Notes: a model not told the origin generated them from the sequence alone. Positions 11,499 through 23,520 are shown, counted from the first letter of the stretch. The stretch is 64,000 nucleotides of DNA from Neoconidiobolus thromboides FSU 785 (GCA_025603075.1 MU626274.1:1-64000), one strand, 5' to 3'. A program made the numbers and translations.

Positions 11499-11801
11499 TA
11501 ATTTTAAATTTTGTTTTTTATACAAAATCAAAGCTATAATATATAATGATTATCTCTAGAGATAATCATGTGTTTAATAAATCACCTGATTCAAAATTTA
11601 ATCTTCAACTCTGACATGGTTTAAATTAAAAACAAATGTTTTTTATTAACATTGTGAAATAACAAAATAAGTATTATCTTTGTTTTTTACAACTAATAAT
11701 GGAACCAGTAAAAAGAACACAAACAGAACTTGGCTCCAAATAATTGAAATCAAGAAATATCTCAACTTAAGTTTAATACTTTTAAAAGCAATCAATTCGC
11801 T
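11499..11801. other. Intergenic, no gene seen
   Basis: Spacer of about 300 bp between two minus-strand genes; contains the promoter side of the oxidoreductase gene. Nothing further recognised. Confidence 0.5.
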
Positions 11802-12839
11802 CTATAAATAACTATTAGTATTATGATAATTAATAGAATATAAAGATATTACTATAAATGTCGATACGGTCGAAAGGCATCCACAAAATCCATCTGAAAT
11901 ACTATAAAGTGAGATACATGATATAGTAGATAAGCCATTATGGACTGTATTATCGACTGAAAAAGATAAAAAATAAGTTACAATAGCTAATACAGCAGAT
12001 GCAATTAAATTCGCAGTCAAAGTTCCTATTGGAAAACGTGAATATTTGACATTTAACCTTGATAGTAAATATCGAATATAAGCACCTAATGGAGCAAAAC
12101 CAGCACTCAAAGCAAATCTTCCAGCGTTTAAAAAATAAGAAGTAAAAAACAATAAAAAGATAGGGAATAAAGAAAATATGATAAAATAAACTGCTTCTTT
12201 TACAATTAAATCAGTGTATTTTATACTTAAAAAGTTGCTTAATTTTAGGCGTTGTAATTTAAGTATAGAAGGCCTATTTTCCAACGAAATGGCTTTGCTA
12301 AGTGCTTCTCCACTCTTAAAACCAAAATAACTTATTGAAACTGTTACTAAGATTTGGGAAATAAATCCTAAAATGCGACTTTGAGTTGATATTATAACTG
12401 ATGAAGGTTTTCTATATAGAAAAGATAGCTCTTCAAAAGCTGCCAAATTCCATGAAGAAAACGTAGTAATAGAACCACACAACCCACTAGAAATAGAACT
12501 ATAAAGCGAAGGATGTCTATAAATGAATGTCTTTTTAAAAAATGTGATCGCTAATGTTTGTATTACTAAAAATTACTTTGAAGCTATATGTGCTTTTAGG
12601 GGGGTAATAAGACCTAATATCATGCAACCAACGAATTGAGTATACAGCAATGGGATAACAATCTGGTTTTGATATGTAAATAATGTATTTAAGCCCAATC
12701 GAATAAATAAACCAATTATTGAAGTATAAGTTATAAATGTTAGTGTTGGTAATAATCTTTCTTCATACTCTATGTTAATGTTATTGTTAGTAGCAGTTAT
12801 TATTGCAGAATCAGAAGTTAAATCAGATTCTAAACTCAT
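11802..12839 (-). CDS. FEX1: Fluoride exporter FEX (two CrcB domains)
   Basis: Two exons (12577-12839 and 11802-12516) join to 325 residues. The splice gives HPSLYSSISSGLCGSITTFSSW, the first CrcB signature (G-x-CGS-TTFSSW), completing a domain that would otherwise be split. The second domain has GFAPLGAYIRYLLSRLN, GTLTANLIAS and GFCGCLSTVSTF. Two fused CrcB domains in inverted arrangement is the eukaryotic FEX architecture. It passively exports fluoride across the plasma membrane. The start codon is only 75 bp from the next gene's start on the opposite strand. Confidence 0.93.
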
Positions 12840-12914
12840 TTAAAAAGATAAAATTCGGATTTTGACTTTTTAGCAAAATTGGATTGAAACGTTTCATCTC
12901 TTTCCTTTTTATAA
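12840..12914. promoter_or_regulatory. Very short divergent promoter, FEX / glomulin-like gene
   Basis: Only 75 bp lie between the two start codons. It includes a pyrimidine-rich run (about 12893-12910). Both 5' untranslated regions and the core promoters must fit here or overlap the genes. Confidence 0.5.
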
Positions 12915-15083
12915 ATGGATTTAAATAATTATAAAAAAAGATTAGTCGAACTTGAAGATAAACTTATTAAGGTAAATAGAGTAGAATAATAGTATTATAA
13001 AATAACATTGATCTATTAAGGAATTAGATTCAATAGAATCCGAAAATACTCAGCTTTACGACTTGATTTCTAATGAACATTTTTTAAATTATCACCAGTT
13101 ATTTGTAAATATAATTTCAGAATATAAAAATAAACCAACTATCACCAATCAGCTATTAAGTGAACTATTAGACTTATTACAGTTTCAATATACATTTCTG
13201 TCAAATCAAGATCAGACCGAAACTAAAGGGTATAAATTAAGACAATTTTTAGCTGAACATATAATATGGGAATCTAGTTTTATTTACTATGAGCTATGTT
13301 TTCATCTGTATTTACAACAAGGTCAGATTGAGAACAAAGATAAAATGAATCAGTTCATAGTAAAGATAGAAAATAGGGTGAAACGGATTATAACGAATTT
13401 ATTGCTAAACCAACTTTCTCCAAAAGAAAGCCATTCCATTCTAGTTCAACATTTGCATAAGATAACAAGTTATCTAAATCAAATTACTAAAACAGAATAT
13501 GGACAAATTTATGAAGAAAGCAATAGCAATGAGACAATCGATTATGTGAAAATTGTAACCTGGTGTGACTTTTTATTAATTGAACTCAAGTCTGTGCTTT
13601 TGAAAATTGTACTCAAAACAACCAAAGCAAATGTAGTACCATTATATTTAGGGCCTGTTTTTAGTGATGTGTTACAAATAATCAATCTATTCAAACAAAT
13701 AAGTGAACAAGAGGAAGATATGACTATTACTTCAGCAAGAGTTGAAAGCATTATAATAAGTAGTTTAGAAATAGCAAAATTAATAAAAGATGAACATTTA
13801 TTTCACCATTTAAAGGTTATGGATAAAGATTCTTTAATTATGGTATTACTTCCTAGTCTAAAATTCACCTTAAGTATCAATGGCATATTTAATATTTACT
13901 CGCTTCATTCTAATTATAACGAGGATAATTTGATTTCAGTAAATTATTTCTATAATAAACATCCAAAATACAATATCATTCAAAACAATAACAACATATC
14001 AAACAATGATACTAGTAATGAATTAGAACAAAAAAGACGATTTTATATAAATATCCAAAAACTATCTTTTGATACCTCTACTATATTATTAGCTAGCATT
14101 ACTAACAATACACAACCGTATCTTGTTGACTTTAAATTGATGGATGAACCTCTTGTTTTATTAGGCTATTTATATTATATAGTTACAACTATCAAAATAA
14201 ATAGCATAATGACTATAAAAGAAATTCTAAATATAAATTCATTAATAGCCACGTTATCGAGTATAAATAGTGCCCCAATAGTATATCTAGATTACATAAG
14301 CTATATCCTATTAAATTGTTTTGAAACAAGTATAATTAATTTAAGTGGCAATATAGAACAAGTTATAAAAACATGGACAGATGATGTGATTAACTGCCCA
14401 AATCCTAAACTTCGATTTGTAATGTATAAAATATTACAAAATTTATTATTCAATTTAAATGATAGCAATAAATTCAACGTTATCTTAAACTTGGTCATAT
14501 TTTATTTAAAACCCAATTTGATATCAAATGCACTTGAAATGTTGGTCGATTTATTACAAATTAGCGTTGTTGAGGATGCAAGTACCAATAAAACAACCAA
14601 TTTTGTCAAGGTTAATTTATGGGCAGCTTATTTACCTTTATTATTTGATTTTCGTCAACTTTTGCCACCAATTTTAACTCATGGCTCTGTAACTAATGAC
14701 GAATTAGTACTTAGTGTAGAATATATAAAACAAAATAATAAACTTCTAATAAAGCTTCTCAATTTTATAAAAGTAACTCTAATGTTAAAAGAAAAGAAAA
14801 AACTAGTAAATAATGACTATTGATATTACTTTTTTATACAATTAACTATTATAATTATAGGATTACTCTTTTAAATATACTATAAACGAACTTGAAGTAA
14901 ATTTTGTAGGACCGTTAAAGCAGTATCTGGCTATTATTATGGATAACGTAAGTTAACTATTTTGTCTCGAAGTTTATTATTAATATCACTATTACTTAGA
15001 TAAAGGAAGACGATGAGTTAATCATATCATACCTTAATGATACTTTAAATAATACCTTTGAGTTTATAAAATTAATAAAATGA
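12915..15083 (+). CDS. Large alpha-helical protein, possibly YAP-binding/ALF4/glomulin family
   Basis: Four exons (12915-12971, 13021-14805, 14861-14947, 15006-15083) join in frame to 668 residues. The first begins MDLNNYKKRLVELEDKL, the last ends in an acidic helix EDDELIISYLNDTLNNTFEF. The long exon is a series of hydrophobic helices such as NPKLRFVMYKILQNLLFNL and KFNVILNLVIFYLKPNL. This resembles the armadillo-like layout and the PxxRF/Y helix of the YAP-binding/Alf4/glomulin family, which bind Rbx1 of cullin ligases or Yap1. I cannot confirm it by eye. The last two exons use a GTAAAT donor that lies five codons before an apparent stop. Ends 31 bp from the next gene's stop (convergent). 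Confidence 0.6.
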
Positions 15084-15113
15084 TTTTAGTATAAAATATT
15101 TATTTAATATAGC

Positions 15114-15599
15114 TTAGTTTTCATTCTCCTTTTTAATATCCATATTTGGACTTTGTTGAGGTAGTATGCTACTTAACGAACTAACTGAGTTATGCCATGG
15201 CTGTGGTGAACTGATAGTATTATTTACTAAAGAAAAGTTTTCTAGACTAGTAATTAAATTTTCTGTAGCCCAAGGCGATAACGGTATTGGTGAATTAAAC
15301 CCAGAATCATACCCAGTATCCATATCTCTTTCATTCCCTTGTGGCGAAGTTAAACTTATATTTCTTAATCTTATAATCAAAGGGGAGTTAGGAGGTAAGA
15401 TAGGAGAATCTAATCTTTTATTTTCAAATGGTGAATTATTAAGCTTCAAAGCTGGAGAGTACCCTTTTTCTGTTGAATTTTGCCTTTGTAAGTTAAGAGA
15501 AGAAATAGATGGTGATAATTGTAAGTTTAAATTTTTCGGATTTCTACTTCCTTTTTTTGCTAGCTTATTTAAAGATAAATTCAAAGAGTTTGATCGCAT
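15114..15599 (-). CDS. Ser/Pro-rich hypothetical protein
   Basis: Uninterrupted 161-codon frame beginning MRSNSLNLSLNKLAKKG. It is rich in Ser, Asn, Pro and Leu, contains at least nine Ser-Pro pairs (for example YSPAL, DSPILPPNSP, LTSPQG, FNSPIPLSPW) and has no hydrophobic segment, so it looks like a disordered protein with many potential proline-directed kinase sites. No family recognised. A plus-strand frame overlaps it (15166-15612) but lacks such composition bias. The true start could lie further upstream if a 5' exon exists. Confidence 0.5.
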   Translation of the reverse strand: MRSNSLNLSLNKLAKKGSRNPKNLNLQLSPSISSLNLQRQNSTEKGYSPALKLNNSPFENKRLDSPILPPNSPLIIRLRNISLTSPQGNERDMDTGYDSGFNSPIPLSPWATENLITSLENFSLVNNTISSPQPWHNSVSSLSSILPQQSPNMDIKKENEN

Positions 15600-15612
15600 G
15601 GATAGAATATAA

Positions 15613-17187
15613 TAAATAAATAAATAAATGACTTATCTTATTATTTATATCATTCTCTCTTCAATTTATATTTAGGTACATCCCTGCTATTCTTAGTAAT
15701 TTTTTTATATTAATAGTGGTTTTAAATTGTTAATCCTTTTTTAAGTTGAAACTAAAGTTTAAAAGTTGATTAAAATTACTAGTAATAGTAAACAAATTTG
15801 TTAACCCACTTTTTAATAACAAAGCTTATTTTCTAAAATTTTATTAATTATAGTAAAAAATAATAATAAATAAAATTAAAAGTGATTATATTATTATTAA
15901 TTATTTAATAACTATAAAATATTATAAGATTATGTACAATATATATATTTGTTTTTAATTTAAAAACTTATTAAATTTAAGTGATTTAAACAATGATAAA
16001 TAGTTGGTCATGAAAGTATATTCATTTTCAATTACTAAATAACGATTGTAATATATCATAATATAATGTATAATAGAAGATTAGTTTGAAAAAGATGAAA
16101 GATTTTTTAGATGGTTCTTGATTTTAAAATTGTTTTACACTGTTACTTTTATCAAGAAAATAGAAATATTCATCATTTTTGTAGTTTTGTTTCAAAAATT
16201 ATGTACAAATACTAAAGTATTTTTTAATACAAAGTATCGGAAGTATTTAATATGGTTTAACAAACGTCTAAGAATTTTATATTAGGTTAAAAAACATGAA
16301 ATAAATTCCATTTATTATACTTATCGTTTCAGATGAATAAATAAAAGTTATTTTTAGTATTTACTTGTCATATTTTTACATAAGATTTATTAATTTATTA
16401 AAATTTTATATCATTAATGATTATTATTTCTCATTTAATTAAAACGTGAAGCAACTTACAATTAAAAAATGTGGTTTTGGTAAAATGGATATGTTATAGT
16501 TTGTGCTTTATTAAGAGAACTATAAAAAACGACTATGTAATATTTCCAAAGCAACTGACTTGTCTCAGTGAGATGTTGATTGTTTGAGCTAGATGGGTAA
16601 CCTAATCAAAGAAAAAACGAAATTCACTAAGATTTAGAATTCAATAACAAACTAGATTTTAGGTAGGCTTTTACAACTATTAAACCTCCACTATGTACTT
16701 AATAGCGATAATATTTATAAGAAAAGATTTGTGTTTTATGCCAATTCATAGCCTAATGATCAGTTATTTTGTTTTAAAATAAGTAGTTAGCATCTATAAG
16801 TGAAATTTAACAGCTGTATATACATCCAGGTTTTTAGCTTGCTTTTTTTAACCATTTTTGAAATATTATTAAGTGGATTTTGTAGAGTTCTTCAAAAAAG
16901 ATATGTCCATATAATACAAATTAAATAATATTACTTAAGTAATTGTAACAAATATTGGACTTGTATACTAGGTGTTCTTTAAACAGTTATTAAGAATACA
17001 TATGGGTTAAAGTCAAAGTTTTTAAGCAATCGGTTCTATTAACTTTTGAATAAATTAGATACACATGAAGAAACATCTTCAACTATCCTTAGAATTTACC
17101 GTATGCTGTATAAACAACTTGTTTTGATATCTTTAATAATAACTTTATATCTATCATATTGTTTTTTAAATCAAATACGATATTTAA
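15613..17187. other. Gene-free spacer before the 7TM pseudogene
   Basis: About 1.6 kb of AT-rich DNA. The beginning of the frame at 17046-17187 is continuous with the pseudogene frame but has no likeness to the 7TM family. No MITE, RNA gene or exon recognised. Confidence 0.5.
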
Positions 17188-18137
17188 TGGGTACGATAAC
17201 TTTATCAGTTTCTATCTCTATCTACCTTATCTATATATTTACAGTGATTATATTAGCTATAAATTCATTTTTAATATATGGGGGTGTTTTTTTTACTTCA
17301 TCACTTTTTTCATCTTTTAAGCACTATTCGAGTGTAAAAATTCTTAATAAAATTATTAAATACAGAAATACATCCCCATATATTTGTTCACATATTAAAT
17401 CATTTGTTAATGATTTAAAGTTAACAGCAGCTATAGATAATATTTACTATCTTATATATAAAGCGAAATTAAACGATATGATAGTGCATTGTCAAATACT
17501 TGGTCTTCTTATTAACATTATCTTGTTATTTTGAAGTTCAATTAAATACATTTCCAGCTGCAGAAAGGTTGAACAGTAACAAAAGTTAAGTTATTATTAT
17601 ATGTGAATGTTATATTATATACAAATACTTCATCTATGATGCTATTTTTATTCATTGGCGCAGCTCTAAATACAATGACTCCAGATTTATCAGGATCAGT
17701 ATATATATTATCTGTAAATAAAATGATCATCGGCTCAATCGTATACTATTATTTGTTGTCAAGTTTTTTTATTGGTATTTTAATGATATCTTTTTACTAT
17801 CATAAGTCAATAAGGAAGTTTACTATGAAGAACTTTGTTGAAATGGTTTCAGTAGATTCTATCATAAAAAAATAAACGAAATTCAAAGTTTAATTCAACT
17901 TCAAGATATATGCAGTATTAGTAATATATGTCTTTTGTATATCTAGTTCAATTTTATTTCAATTGTTAGGAACTTCACTTTATTATGGGAAGAAAAAAGC
18001 AGATAATATAAAATTCATCCTTACTCAGATTGGATGTATATTGTTTGTCATCGAGATTTTAGTTCAATGTTGCTTTTGACATTACATATATGTATTTCAA
18101 GAGAAACAAATAAAGTGTTAGATCATATTAAATGTTG
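17188..18137 (+). pseudogene. Decayed 7TM receptor-like gene split by a MITE
   Basis: Pieces in order match the intact gene at 29931-30836. TM1 (about 17188-17276, VIILAINSFLIY) is followed by a MITE, then TM2 (FVNDLKLTAAIDNIYY), HCQILGLLINI (TM3 start, 17490-17534), a stop at 17532 and a frameshift. VQLN-like and AAERL-like coding then follows, the block 17603-17875 (PDLSGSVYILSVNKMIIGSIVYYYLLSSFFIGILMISFYY), another break, and TM6-TM7 (AVLVIYVFCISSSILFQLL and FILTQIGCILFVIEI) ending near RETNKVLDHIKC. Several stops and shifts make it nonfunctional. Confidence 0.85.
17276..17382 (-). mobile_element. MITE inserted in 7TM pseudogene
   Basis: Runs from ATATGGGGGTGTTTTTTTT to AATACATCCCCATATAT. 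It interrupts the coding sequence between the TM1 segment (NSFLIY) and the TM2 segment. In intact relatives these are joined by the loop FALRIKPIT, which is absent here. Confidence 0.88.
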
Positions 18138-18705
18138 ATAATGTATCAATATAGCTAATTTTGCAGCATCAATAATATATGTTATCTTATTTGAATAGGA
18201 GCAATTCAATTTTTGTTAATGAAACATTAATTATATATATATTTAAATCAGAAAATAATTAATGTTGGTATCAAAAATTAAATATTCACCTCATTATCAA
18301 AATATTGCTGCTAATTTAATATAAAGTAGTCAAATTTAACTGTAAACATTTTGTTTTCATTTTTTACATCTTTATTCACATTATAACACTTTAGGTTTGA
18401 TAACTATAATATTTAAAATTACATGTTATAACAATAATACATATTACTTAAAAAAGTAAAGATTTTTTGATTAATTAAAAGTATCTTCAATTTAAATATT
18501 TTTTTATAATATTTAATTGTAATATTTAATTGTAATATTTAACATGCATTTTAATTTTAATTTTAAGAATTGCTTATTTTGTTGCAATTTTACCCAAATA
18601 TCAATTAATGATTGGTATAATTTTAAGATCACATTAATTTGAGTCATAGTTATGATTCACCTTCCTTTTCGACTCAAATTTTAAGAAGTCTCTCCTTCTA
18701 ACAAT
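18138..18705. other. Intergenic, no gene seen
   Basis: AT-rich spacer and RPS28 promoter. Short tandem iterations of TAATATTTAATTG occur around 18508-18542. Pyrimidine-rich tracts at 18661-18671 and 18690-18700, just before the ATG, look like a TOP-type ribosomal-protein leader. Confidence 0.5.
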
Positions 18706-19088
18706 ATGGTATGTACTTTAGATTAACTCGAATTAAATATATTAAAACAGACACATCCATCTTATACTTTTGATGTTAAATAAATGAAGGATATAATACA
18801 TTTTTCAAATATACATATTAATGCTTAAAGAATCTTAAAATTCAAATAATTAAAAATGTAAACTAAACATAGGTAATCAAATAGGATTCTAAACAAGCCC
18901 CAATTAAACTTGCTCGTGTTGTAAAAGTACTTGGTCGTACTGGTTCCCGTGGTGGTGTAACCCAAGTTCGTGTTGAATTTATTGATGATCCATCCCGTTC
19001 CATCATCCGTAACGTAAAGGGCCCAGTCCGTGAAAACGATATCTTGACCCTTCTTGAGTCCGAACGTGAAGCTCGTCGTCTCCGTTAA
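18706..19088 (+). CDS. RPS28: 40S ribosomal protein S28 (eS28)
   Basis: Two exons. The first is only the ATG (18706-18708); a 176-nt intron starting GTATGT follows, and the second exon 18885-19088 encodes the rest, giving 68 residues, the standard length. The sequence runs [20 protein letters not shown], then [29 protein letters not shown] and [10 protein letters not shown] at the end, unmistakably eS28. Codon use is richer in C-ending codons than its neighbours, as expected for a highly expressed gene. The intron is longer than the genome's usual 45-60 nt. Confidence 0.96.
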
Positions 19089-19720
19089 AAATATTAATTA
19101 CAATATAAATTATATCTCTATGGAGATAATAAACTAAAAAGATGAAATAACGGTAATTTATTTAAAGCAACCACATATTTTCAATCTGAATTTATGATGA
19201 AATTTACTTTATTTAATGTTTTTAGCTTTAATTATAAGAGTGATATAATGTAGTGTAAAATTGAAAAAGATGATTCGAGTAGAAAAGTGAAGGAATGTAT
19301 GTTATTAAGGAAGCAAAAGATTTTAGAATGAGAAAATGGTAGACATTAATTTAACAATTTTATAAAATACAAGTTTTGATATTGTTGGTAATTCTCAATA
19401 TATTCATTAAGAGGAGATTCTTTAAGATAAAATTTAAAGCATTTATTAAACAAGTTATAATTAATGATAGAGTTTTCACCAATTGTTTGCATAGCTATAT
19501 CGCTTTATTTTTAATATTGTTTTTATTATATAGCTACCGTTTCTATATTTTTGTCTATAATAAAATATTTTGATACATAGTGTTTATTTTTGAGTATTAT
19601 TTTTGAGCTATAGCTATATAATTTATTAGGTGTTAACTAAAATAAAATGTTAAAAGTTTTAACCAATCATTCAAAATCAATATAAACTAACTTTTAGCTG
19701 TTAGTTTTTTAAATGATTAA
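19089..19720. other. Intergenic, no gene seen
   Basis: AT-rich spacer. A 65-codon hydrophobic frame at 19376-19573 has no recognisable features and is probably chance. Confidence 0.5.
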
Positions 19721-20910
19721 ATGAAAAGGTTCATATTTAATAGATTCCTTAAACAAAATTGTTTATTTATTTTAAATAAGCACCAGATCAATCTTAATAC
19801 TATACTAAGTAAAAGATGCTATAACATAAACAAGACAAAAAAGGAAGAATCCAATAATTTATATATTTATATATTATCAATTACTTCACTATTTATTTTA
19901 TCTTATGGTGCATATCGTACTTTGTTATCTAACATTCATAAATTTCCACCAGAAGTAAGAGCAGAATTAAGAAGTGCATTATGGGCGAAGAATAAAGAAA
20001 AGGATTTAAACACAAGTGAAGTTCACTTAAAAGCTGCTATAGATAGCATGATTGAGAATAGTAAAATAGATAATAACTCATGGCTCTTAATTGGAACTAT
20101 TTTAGAACTAGCAGAAGTATATAAAATGAACAATAAATTAACTGAAGCTATACGATCTTTTGAGCAGGCTTTAGTACATTTAGATCAAAATGACAGCATT
20201 GATCTAAATTTTAAGGATAGTATAAATAAAAAGAGTTTAAAAGAAGAAGAAAAAAACAAAAATAAAGCTCTAGGGATTTATCTTGAGCTCTATAGATTAT
20301 ATTTAAAAACGAATGATATAGTACAAAGTGATCAAAAGATTGAAAAAGCAATAGAATTAATTTTTGATGACTACTTGGATAACTCAAACAAAGGAAACAC
20401 GTACCATGAGCTTGATCATAAAATAAAAAAACCTAGTTGGCTTACAGATCAAGAATATTTGGCGGCAGTTGAAGAAATAGGATCTTATTATATTAAAACT
20501 GGGGGATTTCACCCAGCAATAGTCTTATATCAATTAGCTTTAAATAGCGGAAATGACCCGATTAAAAAGTCCATTCTATACTGCAATTTGGGTGTAGCTT
20601 ATCAAGGTTTGAAGTATAATGAGTTTGCTTTGAATGCTTTTAAACAAGGTATTTTAATATTAAAACAGGTAAAGGATGTGGAAAATGAGGATAAAGATAA
20701 AAACATGTCGACTTTATTATATAATTTAGGACTGACATCTGAGGTACTTTCACTTATTTTTAATTAAAAAATACTTACGTAATTTAGTTGAGTGGTAATA
20801 AAGAAGAAGCAAAAAAGTACTTCCAACAACTCTGGAAAAATAGAGGGAATTACCTTAAACATGTGGGCAAAAAGAAATGGAAAGTGGTAAAGGACTACTT
20901 AGATAAATAA
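19721..20910 (+). CDS. Mitochondrial TPR protein, MGR3-like
   Basis: Two exons (19721-20743, 20788-20910) give 381 residues. The basic N-terminus (MKRFIFNRFLKQ) suits a mitochondrial leader, followed by one membrane helix (LYIYILSITSLFILSYGAY, about residues 47-66). Then comes the FPPEVRAELRSALWA motif typical of the Mgr3 group, and TPR-type helix pairs (for example LIGTILELAEVYKMNNKLTEAIRSFEQAL and ILYCNLGVAYQGLKYNEFALNAFKQG). Yeast Mgr3 is an adaptor for the i-AAA protease Yme1 in the inner membrane. Function here is inferred from layout and motif. Confidence 0.75.
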
Positions 20911-21147
20911 TTCTTTTGTAATCTTTATGAAATGAATAATCATACTATATTATGATAAATTGTTAAACCTATTGATTGTTGTCATCAATAAATAGTAAAT
21001 TTTATAGTAATTTATAGCAATAAAAGCATTCTATATTAATTTTTAATTTATTAAAAGATACATCTATTTTTTATAACAATAGATGCTATAATTATAATTC
21101 GATAAAAACTTCAGTTTTAAATTATTAAATCATCCCTTAGAAATATA

Positions 21148-22326
21148 ATGAATATTCAAAGTATTAAAAAAATAAACCTCAAACATCTTAGTCCCTTATT
21201 TATAAGACCTAGAAATATAGTTATACATAAAATGAGTTACAAAGTAGCCTGTGGTCAGTTTTGCGCAACAAACAATGTCGAAAAGAATCTATTAATTTGT
21301 AATTCACTAATAAAAAAAGCAAAACAAATGAAGAACAAAGTAAGGTTGAATTTGAATCATCAGCTTTAAACTAATTAATAGGCTATATTTTTCCCAGAAG
21401 CAAGTGATTTTATTTCAACAAGTAAAGAAGAAGCTTTCAATTTAGCTGAATCATTAGATGGTAATTTTATCAAAGAAATAAGTAAAATGGCAAAAGAAAA
21501 CGAAATCTGGATTGGAATTGGAGTCCATGAGAAGGTAACTATAAAATCATACTAATCCAGGCTATAAATAAATATTGTAAAAAAGATTGAAGACTCCGGT
21601 AAATTGTATAATACCTATACCTTAATGTCAGATCAAGGTAGTTTAGTAGTGAACTATAGAAAAGTACATCTGTTTGATATAGTAATTGGGATATTTTTTA
21701 ATAGCCAGAACTAAGATTATTGTAGAGCATTCATAATGGTCCAAACTTAAAAGAAAGTAACTATACAGAAGCTGGAAAAGAGATATCTTCTATTGTAGAT
21801 ACACCCTTTGGGAAAGTTGGATTAGCAATTGTAACTATTTATTATATGTATTTCATTTTTTTAAAAAGATTAGTGTTATGACATACGTTTTCCAGAACTC
21901 TCTCAAACTCTAAAAAATAAAGGGGCCGAAATAATTGTGTACCCATCTGTATTCACAATTAAAACTGGACAAGCTCATTGGGGTAACATACATTTTATTA
22001 ATGTTGTCTTTATTTAATATTAAGAAATCCTTGTACGAGCACGTGCTATTGAAACCCAATGTTACGTTTTAGCACCAGGACAAATAGGAAAGCACAATGA
22101 AAAAAGAGAAAGTTATGGAAACAGTCTTGTAAAATAAAATAAAATTTTCAGTTTTGGATCTAATTCACTTTTATAGATTGTGGATCCGTGGGGGGAAATT
22201 TTATCAGGATGTGGTGATAATATGCAGTCAATTTGTGATGGAACTATCAATCTTGGGTATTTGAAAAAAATAAGAGAACAAATGCCCTTAGTTTCCCATC
22301 GTAGAGAAGATTTATATTATAAATAA
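21148..22326 (+). CDS. Nitrilase-family amidase (Nit1/Nit2, deaminated-glutathione amidase type)
   Basis: Seven exons join in frame to 302 residues: 21148-21339, 21382-21534, 21586-21681, 21726-21830, 21874-21982, 22025-22128 and 22177-22326. The catalytic triad is visible as Glu in AIFFPEASDF (about residue 70), Lys in YRKVHLFD (about 141) and Cys in AICYDIRFPELS (about 183). C-terminal blocks include AIETQCYVLAPGQ and VDPWGEIL. The family hydrolyses deaminated glutathione, a metabolite repair reaction. A 28-residue basic leader precedes an internal Met (MSYKVACGQF), suggesting mitochondrial and cytosolic forms from two starts. Convergent with the next gene, 100 bp apart. Confidence 0.9.
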
Positions 22327-22426
22327 TAAATTTTAATGAAATGGACTAAATTGTTTATTTAAATGATAATAAATTTGACAAAACTATTAGACATTTTGAA
22401 GTAAATGTATAAGAAGCTTTATAATC

Positions 22427-23520
22427 TTAATTTTTTTGAACAATAGCAGATGTTTGATTGTTTTTAGCAATAAGCTTTCTTAACCCAAGTAAAAGCATAG
22501 TAACTGAGAAGGTGATTTTTTCCTTAACTAAAAATAAAATAATTTGAGATAATACGGCTTTCGAGATTTGAGCTTGCATTCCCTAAATATGATAAATAAA
22601 TTATACGCTTATATTTGAATTAGCTTACCTCATACCATCCAATTAAACCCTTGTTTTTTAAAACTCTTTTTAATACATCAATTGAATCTTTGTAAGGTTT
22701 ATATTCTGGATCATCAGTAACATGTTTAGGAGCTTTCCATTGTAATCTGACCTTGGCCATGATATATGGGTAAGTTACTATGGTAGCTATAGTTTTAGAG
22801 ATAGCTCCAATTACGAAAATTTCAAGAGCAGTCAAGTCTCTCTTTGCTTTAAGATTAAGCCAGTATCCTTTACACTTTTCAAAAACACCATATGTAATTG
22901 ATGGGTTTATCACTAAAACTAAAGATGGTTTAAGTCCTCTCCAAAGTCCAGAATACCCATCTTCTTCAATTATATCTTTCCATGTTTCAATCATACTTTT
23001 ACGATGTTCAGCTAAAGTAGTCTGCTGGCGAGTAACCGCAACAGAGACAGGTAAAGTGCATAATTGTGCTAAAATCCCAGCAACACCACCTACACTTAAC
23101 TCAGCCCAAGCAGGTAAAGTGGCATGCATCTCTCCAACCTTGGGCGTAGCGCGTTTAAGGTAATGATTTCTTATAAAAGTATAAAAGTAAAAATAAGCAA
23201 AGCTATTGGCCATTACTTGTAAAACACCAGTAGGTAACCCATTATAAACTCCAGTTATTCCTTCTTTTTCATAAACTCTTTGAATAACTTCTAACATAGT
23301 AGTTGGTCTTTTCTCACCTTCACTCTTTTCATCTGGATTTCCAACTGGAACTTGTAATACAGTTTTTGCTCTTATTTTGTTAAAAAATATTTATAAAGTT
23401 ATATAAAGCTTACAAATCTAATGGGTAAGTAGCTGTAAGGGCAAAAGCAGCTCCAACACCCCCAGATAAAGCAGCTCCAAAACTGGACCAGCTACTTGGT
23501 AAATCTTTTGAAAGTGACAT
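22427..23520 (-). CDS. Peroxisomal-type carrier (PMP47/ANT1-like, SLC25 family)
   Basis: Three exons (23414-23520, 22629-23370, 22427-22582) join to 334 residues. The carrier signatures appear as TYPLDLAKTVLQV, TLPVSVAVTRQQT (degenerate second repeat) and TYPYIMAKVRLQW. The loop after the third signature (YKPYKDSIDVLKRVLKNKGLIGWYEGMQAQISKAVLSQ) and the following LFLVKEKIT match PMP47/Ant1/PXN-type carriers that import ATP, NAD or CoA into peroxisomes. Targeting is not proven. The first exon holds only the first helix. Confidence 0.85.

Noticed and set aside
15166-15612. Plus-strand frame of 148 codons
   Set aside because: Overlaps the Ser/Pro-rich minus-strand frame and shows no coding bias or start context of its own.
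17046-17187. Upstream part of the 162-codon frame as receptor N-terminus
   Set aside because: No likeness to the intact 7TM genes; probably chance extension of the open frame.
19376-19573. Hydrophobic 65-codon frame
   Set aside because: No signal-peptide or family features; expected by chance in AT-rich DNA.
22780-23163. Plus-strand frame of 127 codons
   Set aside because: Lies antisense within the coding exon of the PMP47-like carrier, a shadow.
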